A stretch of DNA of 64,000 bases. It comes from Anaerolineaceae bacterium UBA4775 (GTDB lineage Bacteria > Chloroflexota > Anaerolineae > Anaerolineales > Anaerolineaceae). Under the pieces are notes generated by a model that was given only the letters and a program-made list of their open reading frames with translations, was not told the DNA's origin and did no database searches. Shown in pieces: positions 33,635 to 42,835 of the stretch. The position numbers and the translations under genes were made by a program. Position 1 is the first letter of the stretch, and every line of letters begins with the position of its first letter. The DNA lies in contig DHHJ01000012.1 in NCBI GenBank assembly GCA_002403205.1, forward strand, positions 50,441-114,440. Direction: 5' to 3'.

Positions 33635-34390
33635 TTAGATTTTTTCGATCACCCAGAAATGGGATAAACCGAGAACGCGCAGCGGTGTGCGCTCCAGCCA
33701 TTGCAGGATAGCGCGCAAAGCCGTGCCCAGGCGGGGCCGCCGGGCGATGATATTGTCGTAAGCGCCGAAGATGATGGTGCGCTCTACGGTCCGCACGGGC
33801 AGCCCTGCGAACAAGCGCTCGAGGTCACGCCTGGTGTAGACGTTCACATGGGGTGCGAGCCTATCTCGCCAGGCGCGCGGCAGATAGTTGATCAATGGGA
33901 TATTGCCAAAACGGTACCGACCGCGCCAATAGATGCCATGGGTCTCGAAGGGGTAACCCCGATTGGGGCAGAACAACACCAGCCGGCCACCTGGCTTCAA
34001 ACTGCGCACGATCTCCCGCAGGGCTGCCCGGTCGTCCTGCACGTGTTCCAGCACCTCGTGGCTCAAAACCAGGTCAAAGGTCCTGCCGGGGAAGGGCAAT
34101 GCCTCACCCCTGGCGTTGACGACTTGCTCAGCCCGGGTTTTTGTCTCCTGGAGGCGTTCGAATTCGATATCTAACCCGACAGCCTGGTCGGCATCGTTCC
34201 CGAGATGATGCAGGTACATCCCCACGCCGCAGCCATCCACCAGGACGGCCCCGCCCGCGCGATCTCCGGCGGCTTCCAGGATCATGGCCAGGCGGCGCTG
34301 CTGGCCTGCCCGCCAAACATGGGAGGGCTCGCCGCGCAGGGCGGCTTTATCGAGGTGCTGTGCTCCAGGGTTGGTATGGGGTGTGGACAC
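33635..34390 (-). CDS. Class I SAM-dependent methyltransferase
   Basis: A 251-residue methyltransferase. VLVDGCGVGMYLHHLG is the SAM-binding motif I, ARGEALPFPGRTFDLVLSHE motifs II/III, and LKPGGRLVLFCPN motif IV, as in the UbiE/Methyltransf_11 group. The C-terminal region (YTRRDLERLFAGLPVRTVER) is typical of small-molecule or lipid methyltransferases. The substrate is unknown. The start lies 3 bases after the histidine kinase stop, so the two are co-transcribed. Confidence 0.85.
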   Translation of the reverse strand: MSTPHTNPGAQHLDKAALRGEPSHVWRAGQQRRLAMILEAAGDRAGGAVLVDGCGVGMYLHHLGNDADQAVGLDIEFERLQETKTRAEQVVNARGEALPFPGRTFDLVLSHEVLEHVQDDRAALREIVRSLKPGGRLVLFCPNRGYPFETHGIYWRGRYRFGNIPLINYLPRAWRDRLAPHVNVYTRRDLERLFAGLPVRTVERTIIFGAYDNIIARRPRLGTALRAILQWLERTPLRVLGLSHFWVIEKI

Positions 34391-34393
34391 GCA

Positions 34394-36103
34394 TTACTCC
34401 ATGACAGTGTGGTCAAGGTTTTGGGCAGCGGGAACCCAGGCCATGATGGTGGTGCCTGCACCGGGTTCAGAGGTGATCTCAAGGTCACCGCCCACATTGC
34501 GAGCCCGGGTTTGCATATTCGAGATACCGTGCCCAAGGGTGCGCTGGATTTTCCGCGTGTCGAACCCGCGGCCGTCGTCGTGAACTTCCATCAAGACGCG
34601 ATCGGCTGTGGCCCATACCAAAACATCTACCCGGTTGGCACGGGCATGCTTGGCCACGTTGGCCAGGGCTTCCTGGCAGATGTGGAATAGGGCAATCGCT
34701 TGCGGGTCAGGCAGGCTGTCCAGCCCTTCTGAAGGTCCGCTAAGGGTTGCTTCGACCAGTGAGTTAGCCTGAAATTCGTTCACCAGGCGCTGCAGTCCCT
34801 CCATCAGATCCTCCTCGTACAGCTGGCGGGGGCGCATGTCCATGATGAAGGCGCGCAGGTCACGGATGGTGCTGTTGAGGTCTTCGATCGATTGGTTGAT
34901 GCGGGTGCGCGATTGGGATGGGTCTTCACTCAGCAGCAAGCGGGCATGCTCCAGAGTCAACCCGACGGCATAGATCGATTGGATAATGCCATCGTGCAGG
35001 TCCATTCCGATCCGTTCGCGTTCCTCCAGCACGGCCAGGCGGCGCCCCTGGATGTTGAGACGCACGTTTTCGATGGTGGTGCCCACCCAGGAGGCGATGG
35101 AGGACAGCAATTGCTGGTCCATGGCATCCAGCGGGTCTTCCTGGAGGAGGGCAATGCTCAGCACGCCGAGCACCTCGCTGCGGCTGGTAAGTGGGAAACA
35201 GGCAATTTGCCGGATGCCGGCATCGATGAGCGCCTGGTTGCGAAGGAAGGGGTCATGCCGGTAGGGGATTCCCACAATCGAGGGGTTGCCGCTGCGAGCC
35301 GTCCGTCCGATCAGGCTTTCTTGCAAAGTGAAGCGATCCTGTGACCAGAGCGAATTAGCGCCCTCTCCTTGATGCAGCACCAGGGACAGGGAGTTCTGAT
35401 CTTCCTGGTTGAGAAAAATCTCCCCAATTTCGACATCAAAATAGTTGATCACCCGTTTCAGGGCAGTCTTGAGCAGTTCGTCCAGTTCCGTGATCGATGC
35501 CAGGGCAGAGGCCAGGTTGTTGAGCAGCGCCAGGTCCTGATTGCGGCGGGTGAGGGTGCGGTCCCGTTCACGCAGCTCATCGTAGGAGTGCGCATTCGAG
35601 ATGGCAACCGCTGCATAGGCTGCCAGGGTCTCGATGACGCGTTCGTCGTCAGGGGTGAACCCGTCCCCCGTGATCTTATCCGTGAGGTAAATTTGCCCAA
35701 AACGGCGGTTGCCTAAATAAATGGGCACACCCAGCAGTGAGGTCAATTTGGGAGGACTTTCGGCAGAACTGGCCGGAGTCGGGTTGTTGTTGAAGTCCAT
35801 CACACGCACCGATCTGTTCGCTTCAGCGATCGCGCTGATCAGGCCCGATCCAATCGACGGCTGGGGTATGCTGGCTGGCCAATCCTTGTCGCTGTCCACC
35901 GAGATGAAGCGGTCAATTTGACCGTCGTCTCCAAGCACACCGATGGCCGCGTAAGCTGCACCGGCCTGGTGCCGGGCAATTTGGGCAATGCGCCCCAAAA
36001 GTGATTCGATTGAAATATCCTGCACCAACTCCAGGCTGACCTGGTGCAAGGCGGCCAGGCGCTCTTCGAGTTGTTCGCAGGATAGGTCGGTGTTGATCGT
36101 CAT
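34394..36103 (-). CDS. GAF-domain sensor histidine kinase of the NarL-partner (HisKA_3) type
   Basis: A 569-residue cytoplasmic kinase. Two GAF domains (about residues 25-170 and 200-350) precede the dimerisation helix ERERIGMDLHDGIIQSIYAV with the phosphoacceptor His in LHDGIIQ. The HATPase_c domain has HICQEALANVAKHA (N box), DDGRGF (G1) and GHGISNMQTRA (G2). Kinases of this type pair with NarL/LuxR regulators, but none is in the window. No transmembrane segment is seen, so a cytoplasmic signal is likely. Confidence 0.9.
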   Translation of the reverse strand: MTINTDLSCEQLEERLAALHQVSLELVQDISIESLLGRIAQIARHQAGAAYAAIGVLGDDGQIDRFISVDSDKDWPASIPQPSIGSGLISAIAEANRSVRVMDFNNNPTPASSAESPPKLTSLLGVPIYLGNRRFGQIYLTDKITGDGFTPDDERVIETLAAYAAVAISNAHSYDELRERDRTLTRRNQDLALLNNLASALASITELDELLKTALKRVINYFDVEIGEIFLNQEDQNSLSLVLHQGEGANSLWSQDRFTLQESLIGRTARSGNPSIVGIPYRHDPFLRNQALIDAGIRQIACFPLTSRSEVLGVLSIALLQEDPLDAMDQQLLSSIASWVGTTIENVRLNIQGRRLAVLEERERIGMDLHDGIIQSIYAVGLTLEHARLLLSEDPSQSRTRINQSIEDLNSTIRDLRAFIMDMRPRQLYEEDLMEGLQRLVNEFQANSLVEATLSGPSEGLDSLPDPQAIALFHICQEALANVAKHARANRVDVLVWATADRVLMEVHDDGRGFDTRKIQRTLGHGISNMQTRARNVGGDLEITSEPGAGTTIMAWVPAAQNLDHTVME

Positions 36104-36271
36104 AGCGGACTTATTTTACCTCAATCGGGAGGTTATGTTCAGCCTGCCAAACTGAATCTGATAGTTTTTGGGAGGTCATTTCCGGTATATATTAACCGGA
36201 AAGGCTCCCGGCAGCACAACCTTTCACCGCGAGCCGTTTCGTGATACAACTTAACCAGGAGGTCGATTGCC

Positions 36272-37567
36272 ATGACTTCTATTAAAGAAACAAGAAAATT
36301 TTACAACCTTTCACCGCCAGAACGCCTGGAACGCTTACGCACGGAAACCAAGCTCTCCGCGGCGGATGCAGCTGCCCTGAGCGGCGAAGACGGGCTTTCC
36401 ATCGACGCTGCCGACCACATGATCGAAAACGTGATCGGTACCTTCAGCCTGCCATTGGGGATTGCGCGTTACTTCCGGGTCAACGGTCGCGATGTGCCCG
36501 TCCCGATGGTGGTTGAAGAGCCCTCCATCGTTGCCGGGGCTTCTTTTATGGCCAAACTGGCCCGCGCGACCGGGGGATTCTTTGCGCGTACAACCTCGTC
36601 TGAAATGATCGGGCAAATCCAGGTGTTGGACCTGGACGACCTGCCCTCTGCGCGCCTCAAGCTGCTGGCTGAGAAAGACGCCTTGCTGGCCGAGGCAGCC
36701 CGGGTGGACCCAGTTCTGATAAAGCTGGGCGGCGGCCCACGTGATTTGGAAGTGCGGATCATCACCGCATCGCCGATCGGCCCGTTTTTGGTGGTGCACC
36801 TGGTTTACGATGTGGTCGATGCCATGGGCGCAAATGCGGTCAACACGGCTGTAGAACGTCTGGCACCGAAAATTGAGCGCATCACCGGGGGACGGGTCTT
36901 GCTGCGAATCCTCAGCAACCTGGCTGACCGGCGCCTGGCGCAAGCCCGGGTGACCATCCGCACTGCTGCCCTGGCCTTTGATGATTTCAACGGAGAGCAG
37001 GTGCGCGATGGGATCATTCAGGCCTGGGCCTTTGCCGCTGCGGACCCCTACCGGGCAGCGACCCATAATAAGGGTATTATGAATGGGGTTGACCCGGTGC
37101 TGATTGCCACAGGCAACGATTGGCGGGCCGTGGAAGCCGGGGCGCATGCCTTTGCTGCCCGCAGCGGGCGCTATACCAGCCTCTCAACGTGGAGTGTCGA
37201 TTCGTCCGGAGACCTGGCAGGCACATTGGAGATGCCCCTGGCCATCGGGACGGTTGGCGGCGCCACGCGGGTTCACCCTGGCGCCCAGGCCAGTCTGCGG
37301 CTGATGGGCGTGGACTCGGCCGCTGAACTGGCTGAAGTGATTGTTTCCGTCGGGCTGGCGCAGAATCTGGCCGCCCTGCGGGCACTGGCAACGGAGGGCA
37401 TCCAGCGCGGCCATATGAGCCTGCATGCCCGGCAAGTGGCGATTGCTGCCGGAGCGCGCGATGACCAGATCGATGCCCTGGTGGAACGGCTGGTTGTTGA
37501 CAAGATGGTCCGTATCGATCATGCTGTAGCAATTTTAGAGGAATGGAATGGAGAAGAACATGACTGA
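36272..37567 (+). CDS. mvaA: Hydroxymethylglutaryl-CoA reductase, class II type
   Basis: A 431-residue HMG-CoA reductase close in length to class II enzymes. ENVIGTFSLPLGIARYF contains the catalytic Glu block, VDAMGANAVNTAVE the DAMG-x-N motif, GIMNGVDPVLIATGNDWRA the catalytic Asp region, and GIQRGHMSLHARQVA the catalytic His. Class II enzymes may use NADH or NADPH and can run in either direction; the synthase immediately downstream argues for biosynthesis of mevalonate. AGGAGG at about 36258-36263 precedes ATG 36272. Confidence 0.95.
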   Translation: MTSIKETRKFYNLSPPERLERLRTETKLSAADAAALSGEDGLSIDAADHMIENVIGTFSLPLGIARYFRVNGRDVPVPMVVEEPSIVAGASFMAKLARATGGFFARTTSSEMIGQIQVLDLDDLPSARLKLLAEKDALLAEAARVDPVLIKLGGGPRDLEVRIITASPIGPFLVVHLVYDVVDAMGANAVNTAVERLAPKIERITGGRVLLRILSNLADRRLAQARVTIRTAALAFDDFNGEQVRDGIIQAWAFAAADPYRAATHNKGIMNGVDPVLIATGNDWRAVEAGAHAFAARSGRYTSLSTWSVDSSGDLAGTLEMPLAIGTVGGATRVHPGAQASLRLMGVDSAAELAEVIVSVGLAQNLAALRALATEGIQRGHMSLHARQVAIAAGARDDQIDALVERLVVDKMVRIDHAVAILEEWNGEEHD

Positions 37568-38651
37568 GAGGGATGTCACACTACAGGATCGGGGGGGGGT
37601 GATCCAAATGCCACTCCGGCCGGTCGGGATCGTCGGCTATGGGGCTTATGTCCCCCGTTATCGCCTGCCCGCCACCGAGATTTCCCGGGTGTGGCTCGGG
37701 GAACCCAAGCCCGGGCCGGTCATCGAAAAGGCTGTGGCTGGCATCGATGAAGATGTGATCACCATGTCGATCGAAGCCGCGCGCAACGCCATGGCACGGG
37801 CCGGGATTGACCCCCTGGCCTTGCGGGCGGTTTGGGTGGGCTCAGAATCGCACCCGTATGCCGTCAAGCCTTCTGGCACGATCGTGGCCGAGGCCATCGG
37901 TGCCTCCGAGCATATCCAGGCCGGGGATTGGGAATTTGCCTGCAAAGCCGGCACGGAAGCCCTGGTCGCGGCTATGGGATTGGTGGGCTCACATATGGGT
38001 GATTACGCCCTGGCCATCGGCATGGACACCGCCCAGGCCAAGCCCGGCGACGCGCTGGAATATACCGCCTCATCGGGCGGCGCGGCCTTTATCCTCGGGC
38101 CTGCTGATGAAGCCCTGGCGACGATTGATGGGCATTACTCCTTTGTGACGGACACGCCGGATTTCTGGCGCCGTGCCCATCAGAAGTACCCCGAGCACGG
38201 TCAACGCTTCACAGGAGAACCTGCGTATTTCCACCATATTCTCTCTGCCTCTCAAACGATCATGGAGCACATGAACTTAGAGCCTGCGGACTTCAAATTT
38301 GCCGTTTTTCACCAGCCCAACGAGAAATTTCCTACGCGGGTCGCCCGGCAGTTGGGATTTAAACCGGAACAGTTCAAAGACGGCCTGCTCTCGCCGGTGA
38401 TTGGGAACACCTACGCAGGTGCCGCCCTGATAGGCCTGACAGCATTGCTGGATATCGCTGAGCCGGGTGACCGCATCCTGGTCACCTCGTATGGGTCAGG
38501 TGCCGGGTCGGATTCGTTTGTGTTGACCGCCCAGGATGCCCTGGTTGAGCGTCGCGCCCATGCCCCCAGCACCCAGGCCTACATCGCGCGGCGGACTGAG
38601 ATCGATTATGCCACCTACACCCGCTTGCGCGGGATCGTTGCCATGAGATGA
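37560..38651 (+). CDS. mvaS: Hydroxymethylglutaryl-CoA synthase, archaeal type
   Basis: A 363-residue HMG-CoA synthase. WEFACKAGTEALVAA carries the nucleophilic Cys and VFHQPNEKFPTRVA the catalytic His; GIVGYGAYVPRYRL is the N-terminal block. The archaeal form is suggested by its length and by the thiolase gene next to it. ATG 37560 is preferred to ATG 37548 because GGAG at 37550-37553 is well spaced; it overlaps mvaA by 8 bases. Its stop overlaps the next start, so the three genes are translationally coupled. Confidence 0.93.
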   Translation: MTERDVTLQDRGGVIQMPLRPVGIVGYGAYVPRYRLPATEISRVWLGEPKPGPVIEKAVAGIDEDVITMSIEAARNAMARAGIDPLALRAVWVGSESHPYAVKPSGTIVAEAIGASEHIQAGDWEFACKAGTEALVAAMGLVGSHMGDYALAIGMDTAQAKPGDALEYTASSGGAAFILGPADEALATIDGHYSFVTDTPDFWRRAHQKYPEHGQRFTGEPAYFHHILSASQTIMEHMNLEPADFKFAVFHQPNEKFPTRVARQLGFKPEQFKDGLLSPVIGNTYAGAALIGLTALLDIAEPGDRILVTSYGSGAGSDSFVLTAQDALVERRAHAPSTQAYIARRTEIDYATYTRLRGIVAMR

Positions 38652-39826
38652 GGTTATCCATGGATCATAACCACTCAGATGTGATTGTTGCCGGCATTGG
38701 TCAGACCGCGGTCGGTGAACATTGGGATCGCTCGCTGCGCCAGCTTGCTGCTGAGGTGGTTCGGGCTGCCCGCAAGGATGCTGGGAACCTGGTCCCTGAG
38801 GTGATGTATGTCGGCAATATGCTGGCGGTTTCAGGGTCACGCCAGGCGAATTTGGGCGCCTTGCTGTGTGAAGAGGTTGGCCTGGTGGGCACAGAAGGGG
38901 TGACAGTTGAGGCGGCGGATGCCTCCGGCGGGGCGGCACTGCGCATGGCTTACCTGGCGATTTTGTCGGGGGATGTTGATGTGGCATTGGCAGTCGGTGT
39001 GGAGAAGGTCACCGATATTATCGGCCCGGAATCGGAGTCGCTCATCGCCCATATGCTGGATGCGGATTATGAGGCTGCTGAGGGGCTCACCCCGCTCAGC
39101 CTGGCAGAGCTGCTGTTTCACCGCTATTGGATCGAGTATGAACCAGATCGAGAAGCCTTTGCCGGCTTTGCCGAGGTAGCCCATGCCAACGGGGCCACCA
39201 ACCCCTATGCAATGTATCGGAAGCCCATCGGTTCAGGCGCTTATCAGCGGGCAATCGTCACAGAAGATACCCTGAACCTGTTTGATGCCGCACCCTATGC
39301 AGACGGCGCCGCAGCGGTTGTTCTTGCCCGGAAGGACAGCCTGCCGACAGGCTGGGACCAGCCCCTGGTTTCTGTGATTGGATCGAGTGTGGTGACGGAT
39401 ACCCTCTCCATTCATGACCGCCCTCAACCACTGGTGTGGGACGCTGCCCGGTTGAGCATCGAGCGCGCCTGCCGAATGGCCGGGGTGATGCCCAAAGATG
39501 TGGACTTTTTTGAGTACCATGACGCCACCTCACTGCATACTGTTCTCTCCCTCGAGGCGGCTGGGTTTGCCTCCCAAGGGCAGGGCTGGATGCTGGCTGA
39601 CCCCAAGATGATTGGGCTGGAAGGGCAAATCCCCGTGGCAACCTTCGGCGGGCTGAAGGCGCGCGGCAACCCCATCGGCGCAACGGGGATCTACCAGGCG
39701 GTGGAAGCCACCCTGCAGCTGCGCGGTCAGGCGGGCAAGAACCAGGTCAGGGATGCCAGGCTGGGCTTGATCCAGTGCCTGGGCGGGATGGCCTCCACAG
39801 CGGCTGCGCATGTGCTTTCGGTTTGA
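38648..39826 (+). CDS. Thiolase-family protein lacking the usual nucleophilic Cys
   Basis: A 392-residue SCP2/archaeal-type thiolase-fold protein. The segment that normally reads EAACASGG reads EAADASGG here (codon GAT), so the nucleophilic Cys is Asp. Other blocks are kept: FFEYHDATSLHTVLSLEAAG, GGLKARGNPIGATGIYQ and IQCLGGMASTAAAHVL. In archaea a thiolase and HMG-CoA synthase form a complex held by a DUF35 protein; none is visible here. It may be a structural partner of MvaS, or use another residue. The canonical thiolase at 16359-17570 could supply acetoacetyl-CoA. Confidence 0.88.
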   Translation: MRLSMDHNHSDVIVAGIGQTAVGEHWDRSLRQLAAEVVRAARKDAGNLVPEVMYVGNMLAVSGSRQANLGALLCEEVGLVGTEGVTVEAADASGGAALRMAYLAILSGDVDVALAVGVEKVTDIIGPESESLIAHMLDADYEAAEGLTPLSLAELLFHRYWIEYEPDREAFAGFAEVAHANGATNPYAMYRKPIGSGAYQRAIVTEDTLNLFDAAPYADGAAAVVLARKDSLPTGWDQPLVSVIGSSVVTDTLSIHDRPQPLVWDAARLSIERACRMAGVMPKDVDFFEYHDATSLHTVLSLEAAGFASQGQGWMLADPKMIGLEGQIPVATFGGLKARGNPIGATGIYQAVEATLQLRGQAGKNQVRDARLGLIQCLGGMASTAAAHVLSV

Positions 39827-39895
39827 TGGTGGTTCGTGAGGGGGTACAAGGTATCAGGTAGTAGGTATTAGGTAGAAGGACAAGGAGCGCATCTC

Positions 39896-40906
39896 ATGAA
39901 GGTTTTGATCACTGGCGGCGCGGGTTACATTGGCAGCACGATTTGTTCGGCACTCGCCGATGTTGGGCATACCCCGATCATCCTCGATTCCCTGGTCACC
40001 GGGCAGGAAGTCTTCACCCGAGGCCACATTTTCTACAAGGGCGACATCGCTGATCGAGCACTGGTCTCCCGGCTGTTTGCAGATCATCCCGATATTTTTG
40101 CGACCATCCACTGTGCGGCCCTGATCGTGGTGCCCGAATCGGTGGCTGAGCCCTATGCCTATTACACCGAAAATGTGGTTAAGTCGATGGGTTTCTTCTA
40201 CCAGCTGGCGGAAATGGGCTACCCCCGGGTGGTATTCAGTTCATCCGCGGCCATCTATGATGTGGTGCCCGGGTTTATGGTCACAGAGGAGTCGCCCCTT
40301 AACCCGAGCAGCCCGTATGCGCGCACCAAGTATATGATGGAAATGGTCCTCAAGGATTTCACCCATGCCTACGGGCTGAAAGGCATCGCCTTGCGGTATT
40401 TCAACCCGATTGGCGCTGACCCGCAAATGCGGACGGGCCTGCACATCAAGGAACCCAGCCACATCCTCGGCCGGCTGGTGGCCGTGGCTCAGGGCGAAGC
40501 ACCGGAGTTTCACATCACCGGCACGGAATGGCCAACACGCGATGGGACGGGTATTCGTGATTACATCCATGTGTGGGACCTGGCTTTGGCGCATATCAGG
40601 GCTGTCGAGAAGTTCGACGCTGTCATCGCTGCAGATGCAGACCCCGAAACGCCCTATGCCGTGATCAACCTGGGCACCGGTCAGGGCGTGACTGTGCGGG
40701 AGATGGTAGCCGCCTTTGAACAGGTCTCTGGTCAGGAAATTCCCAAAAGGGAAATGCCCCCCCGGCCCGGGGACGTGGCCGGCTCGTACGCCAACGCCGA
40801 TAAGGCCAAGGCGCTTTTGGGTTGGACGGCTGAAAAGCCCATCGAGGCGGGCATTGCGGACGCACTCACCTGGGGCGAGATCCGGGATGGGATTTTGGGG
40901 TTTTAG
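39896..40906 (+). CDS. galE: UDP-glucose 4-epimerase-like protein
   Basis: A 336-residue extended SDR. TGGAGYIGSTI is the NAD motif, FSSSAAIYD and YARTKYMMEM hold the catalytic Ser/Tyr-x-x-x-Lys, and LRYFNPIGADP with GTGIRDYIHVWDLA are the GalE signature. It interconverts UDP-glucose and UDP-galactose or their N-acetyl forms. AAGGAG precedes ATG 39896. A TAGGTA-rich low-complexity string lies just upstream (39848-39880). Confidence 0.9.
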   Translation: MKVLITGGAGYIGSTICSALADVGHTPIILDSLVTGQEVFTRGHIFYKGDIADRALVSRLFADHPDIFATIHCAALIVVPESVAEPYAYYTENVVKSMGFFYQLAEMGYPRVVFSSSAAIYDVVPGFMVTEESPLNPSSPYARTKYMMEMVLKDFTHAYGLKGIALRYFNPIGADPQMRTGLHIKEPSHILGRLVAVAQGEAPEFHITGTEWPTRDGTGIRDYIHVWDLALAHIRAVEKFDAVIAADADPETPYAVINLGTGQGVTVREMVAAFEQVSGQEIPKREMPPRPGDVAGSYANADKAKALLGWTAEKPIEAGIADALTWGEIRDGILGF

Positions 40907-40920
40907 TGATGGGCGCTGGG

Positions 40921-40970
40921 GAACTAGGTACTAGGTACTAGTTACTAGTTACTAGGTACTAGGTATTAGG
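40921..40970. repeat. ACTAGGTA-type tandem low-complexity repeat
   Basis: Six or so imperfect copies of an 8-base word (ACTAGGTA, ACTAGTTA) follow the galE stop. A complementary-flavoured run (CTAATCCCTA, CTATTCC) is at 41095-41148 just before msrQ. The 240-base interval between the two genes holds no coding frame. Confidence 0.8.
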
Positions 40971-41148
40971 AAATAATACTCAAAATTGGGTGCTCGGTAC
41001 AGGATAGAAAGGCCTGCCAAGGATCGAGGGGAAACCAGGCTCTTCCTATATTCTTCTACTGACCCCATCGCTTGCCGAGATGATTCCCTCATCCCTAACA
41101 CCTAATAACTAATCCCTAATAACTAATCCCTATTCCCTATTCCCTACT

Positions 41149-41781
41149 TCATCGCCTATTGCGCTGGAAAATTTGTTGCACGGCGGGAACCCGCAGCACC
41201 ATCAACAGTAGCAGCGCGCCCGCGGCGAGCAGAGGGCGGGTGTATTCCCCCTGCAGGGTGAGCAGATCCCCTTTGACCGCCAGCAGGTAATGCACCAGCG
41301 CCAGTCCGGCCGCCAGGTAGACTGTGCGGTGCAGCCGGCGCCACCCTGAGCGCAGTTTTTTCTTCCAGAAGCGCGTCGACGTGGCTGCCAGGACGGCCAG
41401 GATGACCAGGGCGCCCAAGCCGACCCACAAAAAGGGCTTCTGCGTAAATTCAAGCCAGATCAGGCCGAAATTGAGTCCGAAATCCCAAACTACAAAAGCA
41501 GCAAAGTGCAAACCGGCGTAAAGCGCAGCATACAGCCCCAGGGGCTTGCGCAGCCGGATCGCCATGGGGAGATTAAAGATCTTTATGATTGGTGTAACTG
41601 TAAGCGAAAGGAGTAAGATCGCCACAGCAGTGCGCCCGCTGCGGTGCAGAGCGGTTTCAATCGGGTTGAAACCCAGCCGTCCGAGCGCCGCATCCAGACC
41701 GAACAGAACTAAAGGCAGCAGGCTCCCCAGGTGAACCGCTGCCAGGAGCCATTTTTGAGTCTGACGGGTTGTTTTCGCCAT
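41149..41781 (-). CDS. msrQ: Methionine sulfoxide reductase heme-binding subunit MsrQ (YedZ)
   Basis: A membrane protein of about 210 residues with six hydrophobic helices of the ferric-reductase-like/YedZ family. HRSGRTAVAILLLSLTVTP, RKPLGLYAALYAGLH and LHRTVYLAAGLALVHYLLA hold the heme-ligand His residues. It passes quinol-derived electrons to MsrP. ATG 41781 with AGGTGA 7 bases upstream is preferred; TTG 41814 would overlap msrP. The pair forms an operon. Confidence 0.88.
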   Translation of the reverse strand: MAKTTRQTQKWLLAAVHLGSLLPLVLFGLDAALGRLGFNPIETALHRSGRTAVAILLLSLTVTPIIKIFNLPMAIRLRKPLGLYAALYAGLHFAAFVVWDFGLNFGLIWLEFTQKPFLWVGLGALVILAVLAATSTRFWKKKLRSGWRRLHRTVYLAAGLALVHYLLAVKGDLLTLQGEYTRPLLAAGALLLLMVLRVPAVQQIFQRNRR

Positions 41782-41810
41782 GGGGAAATCACCTATAGCC
41801 TGTTTGAACT

Positions 41811-42749
41811 TCAATAGTTGAGGGTCAGATCCATGCCCTCATAAAGCGGCATGACCTCTTCGGCATAACCGTTCATGAACAGGGTTGCGCGCCGGCCTGA
41901 CTCACCGATGCGCCGCTCAGTGGCCTGGGACCAGCGCGGGTGATCCACACCCGGGTTGACATTGGCAAAGAAGCCGTATTCCTGCGGGGCAACGGTGTTC
42001 CACAAGGTGGGCGGCTGATTTTCTACCAGGGTGATGCGCACCAATGACTTGCTGCTCTTGAAACCGTATTTCCAGGGCACCACCAGGCGGATGGGGGCCC
42101 CATTTTGGGGCGGCAAGTCCTCGCCGTATAGACCGGTGGCCAAGAGGGTCAGGTCATGTTCGGCCTCATCCAGGCGCAACCCCTCGCGGTAAGGGAAGGG
42201 GAACATGCCTGATTCGGCCGCGTTCATTTGTTCGGGGACGAGTGCAGTCTCAAAGGCGACATAGCGCGCCTGTGGTGTGGGCTTGACCGCTGCCAATAGC
42301 TTGTGCAGGGGGAATCCCAGCCAGGGGATGACCATCGACCAGCCTTCCACGCAGCGCATGCGGTAAATGCGCTCCTCTTGCTCGAAGTTGGTGCGCAGTT
42401 CATCCAGGCTGAAGCGACGCGGGTTTTCCACCAGGCCGCTGAGCTCAACCGACCACGGCTCGGTGACAAAGTCCTGGGCCAGTTCGGCCACGCCCTCCTT
42501 GTTGGTGGTGAACTCATAATAATTCACGTAGTTGGTGATGGCATCGTAACTGGTCAGGGCCTCCCTGAGGTCTTCTGTGCTGGCGGGGCTTTCGTTGACG
42601 GTGCTGATCGCCGGGGCGCAGCTTGCCAGCAGTGCGCCCAGGCCGACCATGCCCATCCCTTTGAGGAATTTTCGCCGGGAAAGATAAACCTCTTTGGGGG
42701 TCACTTCCTCAGGGTTGACGGGTACGGAACGATAGTCATTTTGATCCAT
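41811..42749 (-). CDS. msrP: Protein-methionine-sulfoxide reductase catalytic subunit MsrP (YedY)
   Basis: A molybdoenzyme of about 312 residues repairing oxidised methionine in envelope proteins. A Tat signal with SRRKFLKGMGMVGLG is followed by ALLASC, which could also serve as a lipobox. YRMRCVEGWSM contains the Mo-coordinating Cys, and VPWKYGFKSSKSL is the cofactor-binding segment. ATG 42749 follows AGGTGG; GTG 42758 is an alternative. It is coupled to msrQ. Confidence 0.92.
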   Translation of the reverse strand: MDQNDYRSVPVNPEEVTPKEVYLSRRKFLKGMGMVGLGALLASCAPAISTVNESPASTEDLREALTSYDAITNYVNYYEFTTNKEGVAELAQDFVTEPWSVELSGLVENPRRFSLDELRTNFEQEERIYRMRCVEGWSMVIPWLGFPLHKLLAAVKPTPQARYVAFETALVPEQMNAAESGMFPFPYREGLRLDEAEHDLTLLATGLYGEDLPPQNGAPIRLVVPWKYGFKSSKSLVRITLVENQPPTLWNTVAPQEYGFFANVNPGVDHPRWSQATERRIGESGRRATLFMNGYAEEVMPLYEGMDLTLNY

Positions 42750-42835
42750 TTTTTCCACCTTTGAGGTCTCTCAGCCTTATTCCGGGCCTTGAGAACCTGT
42801 TAATTGGAGATGGCCTGCTGAAAAGGTCAGAGAAA

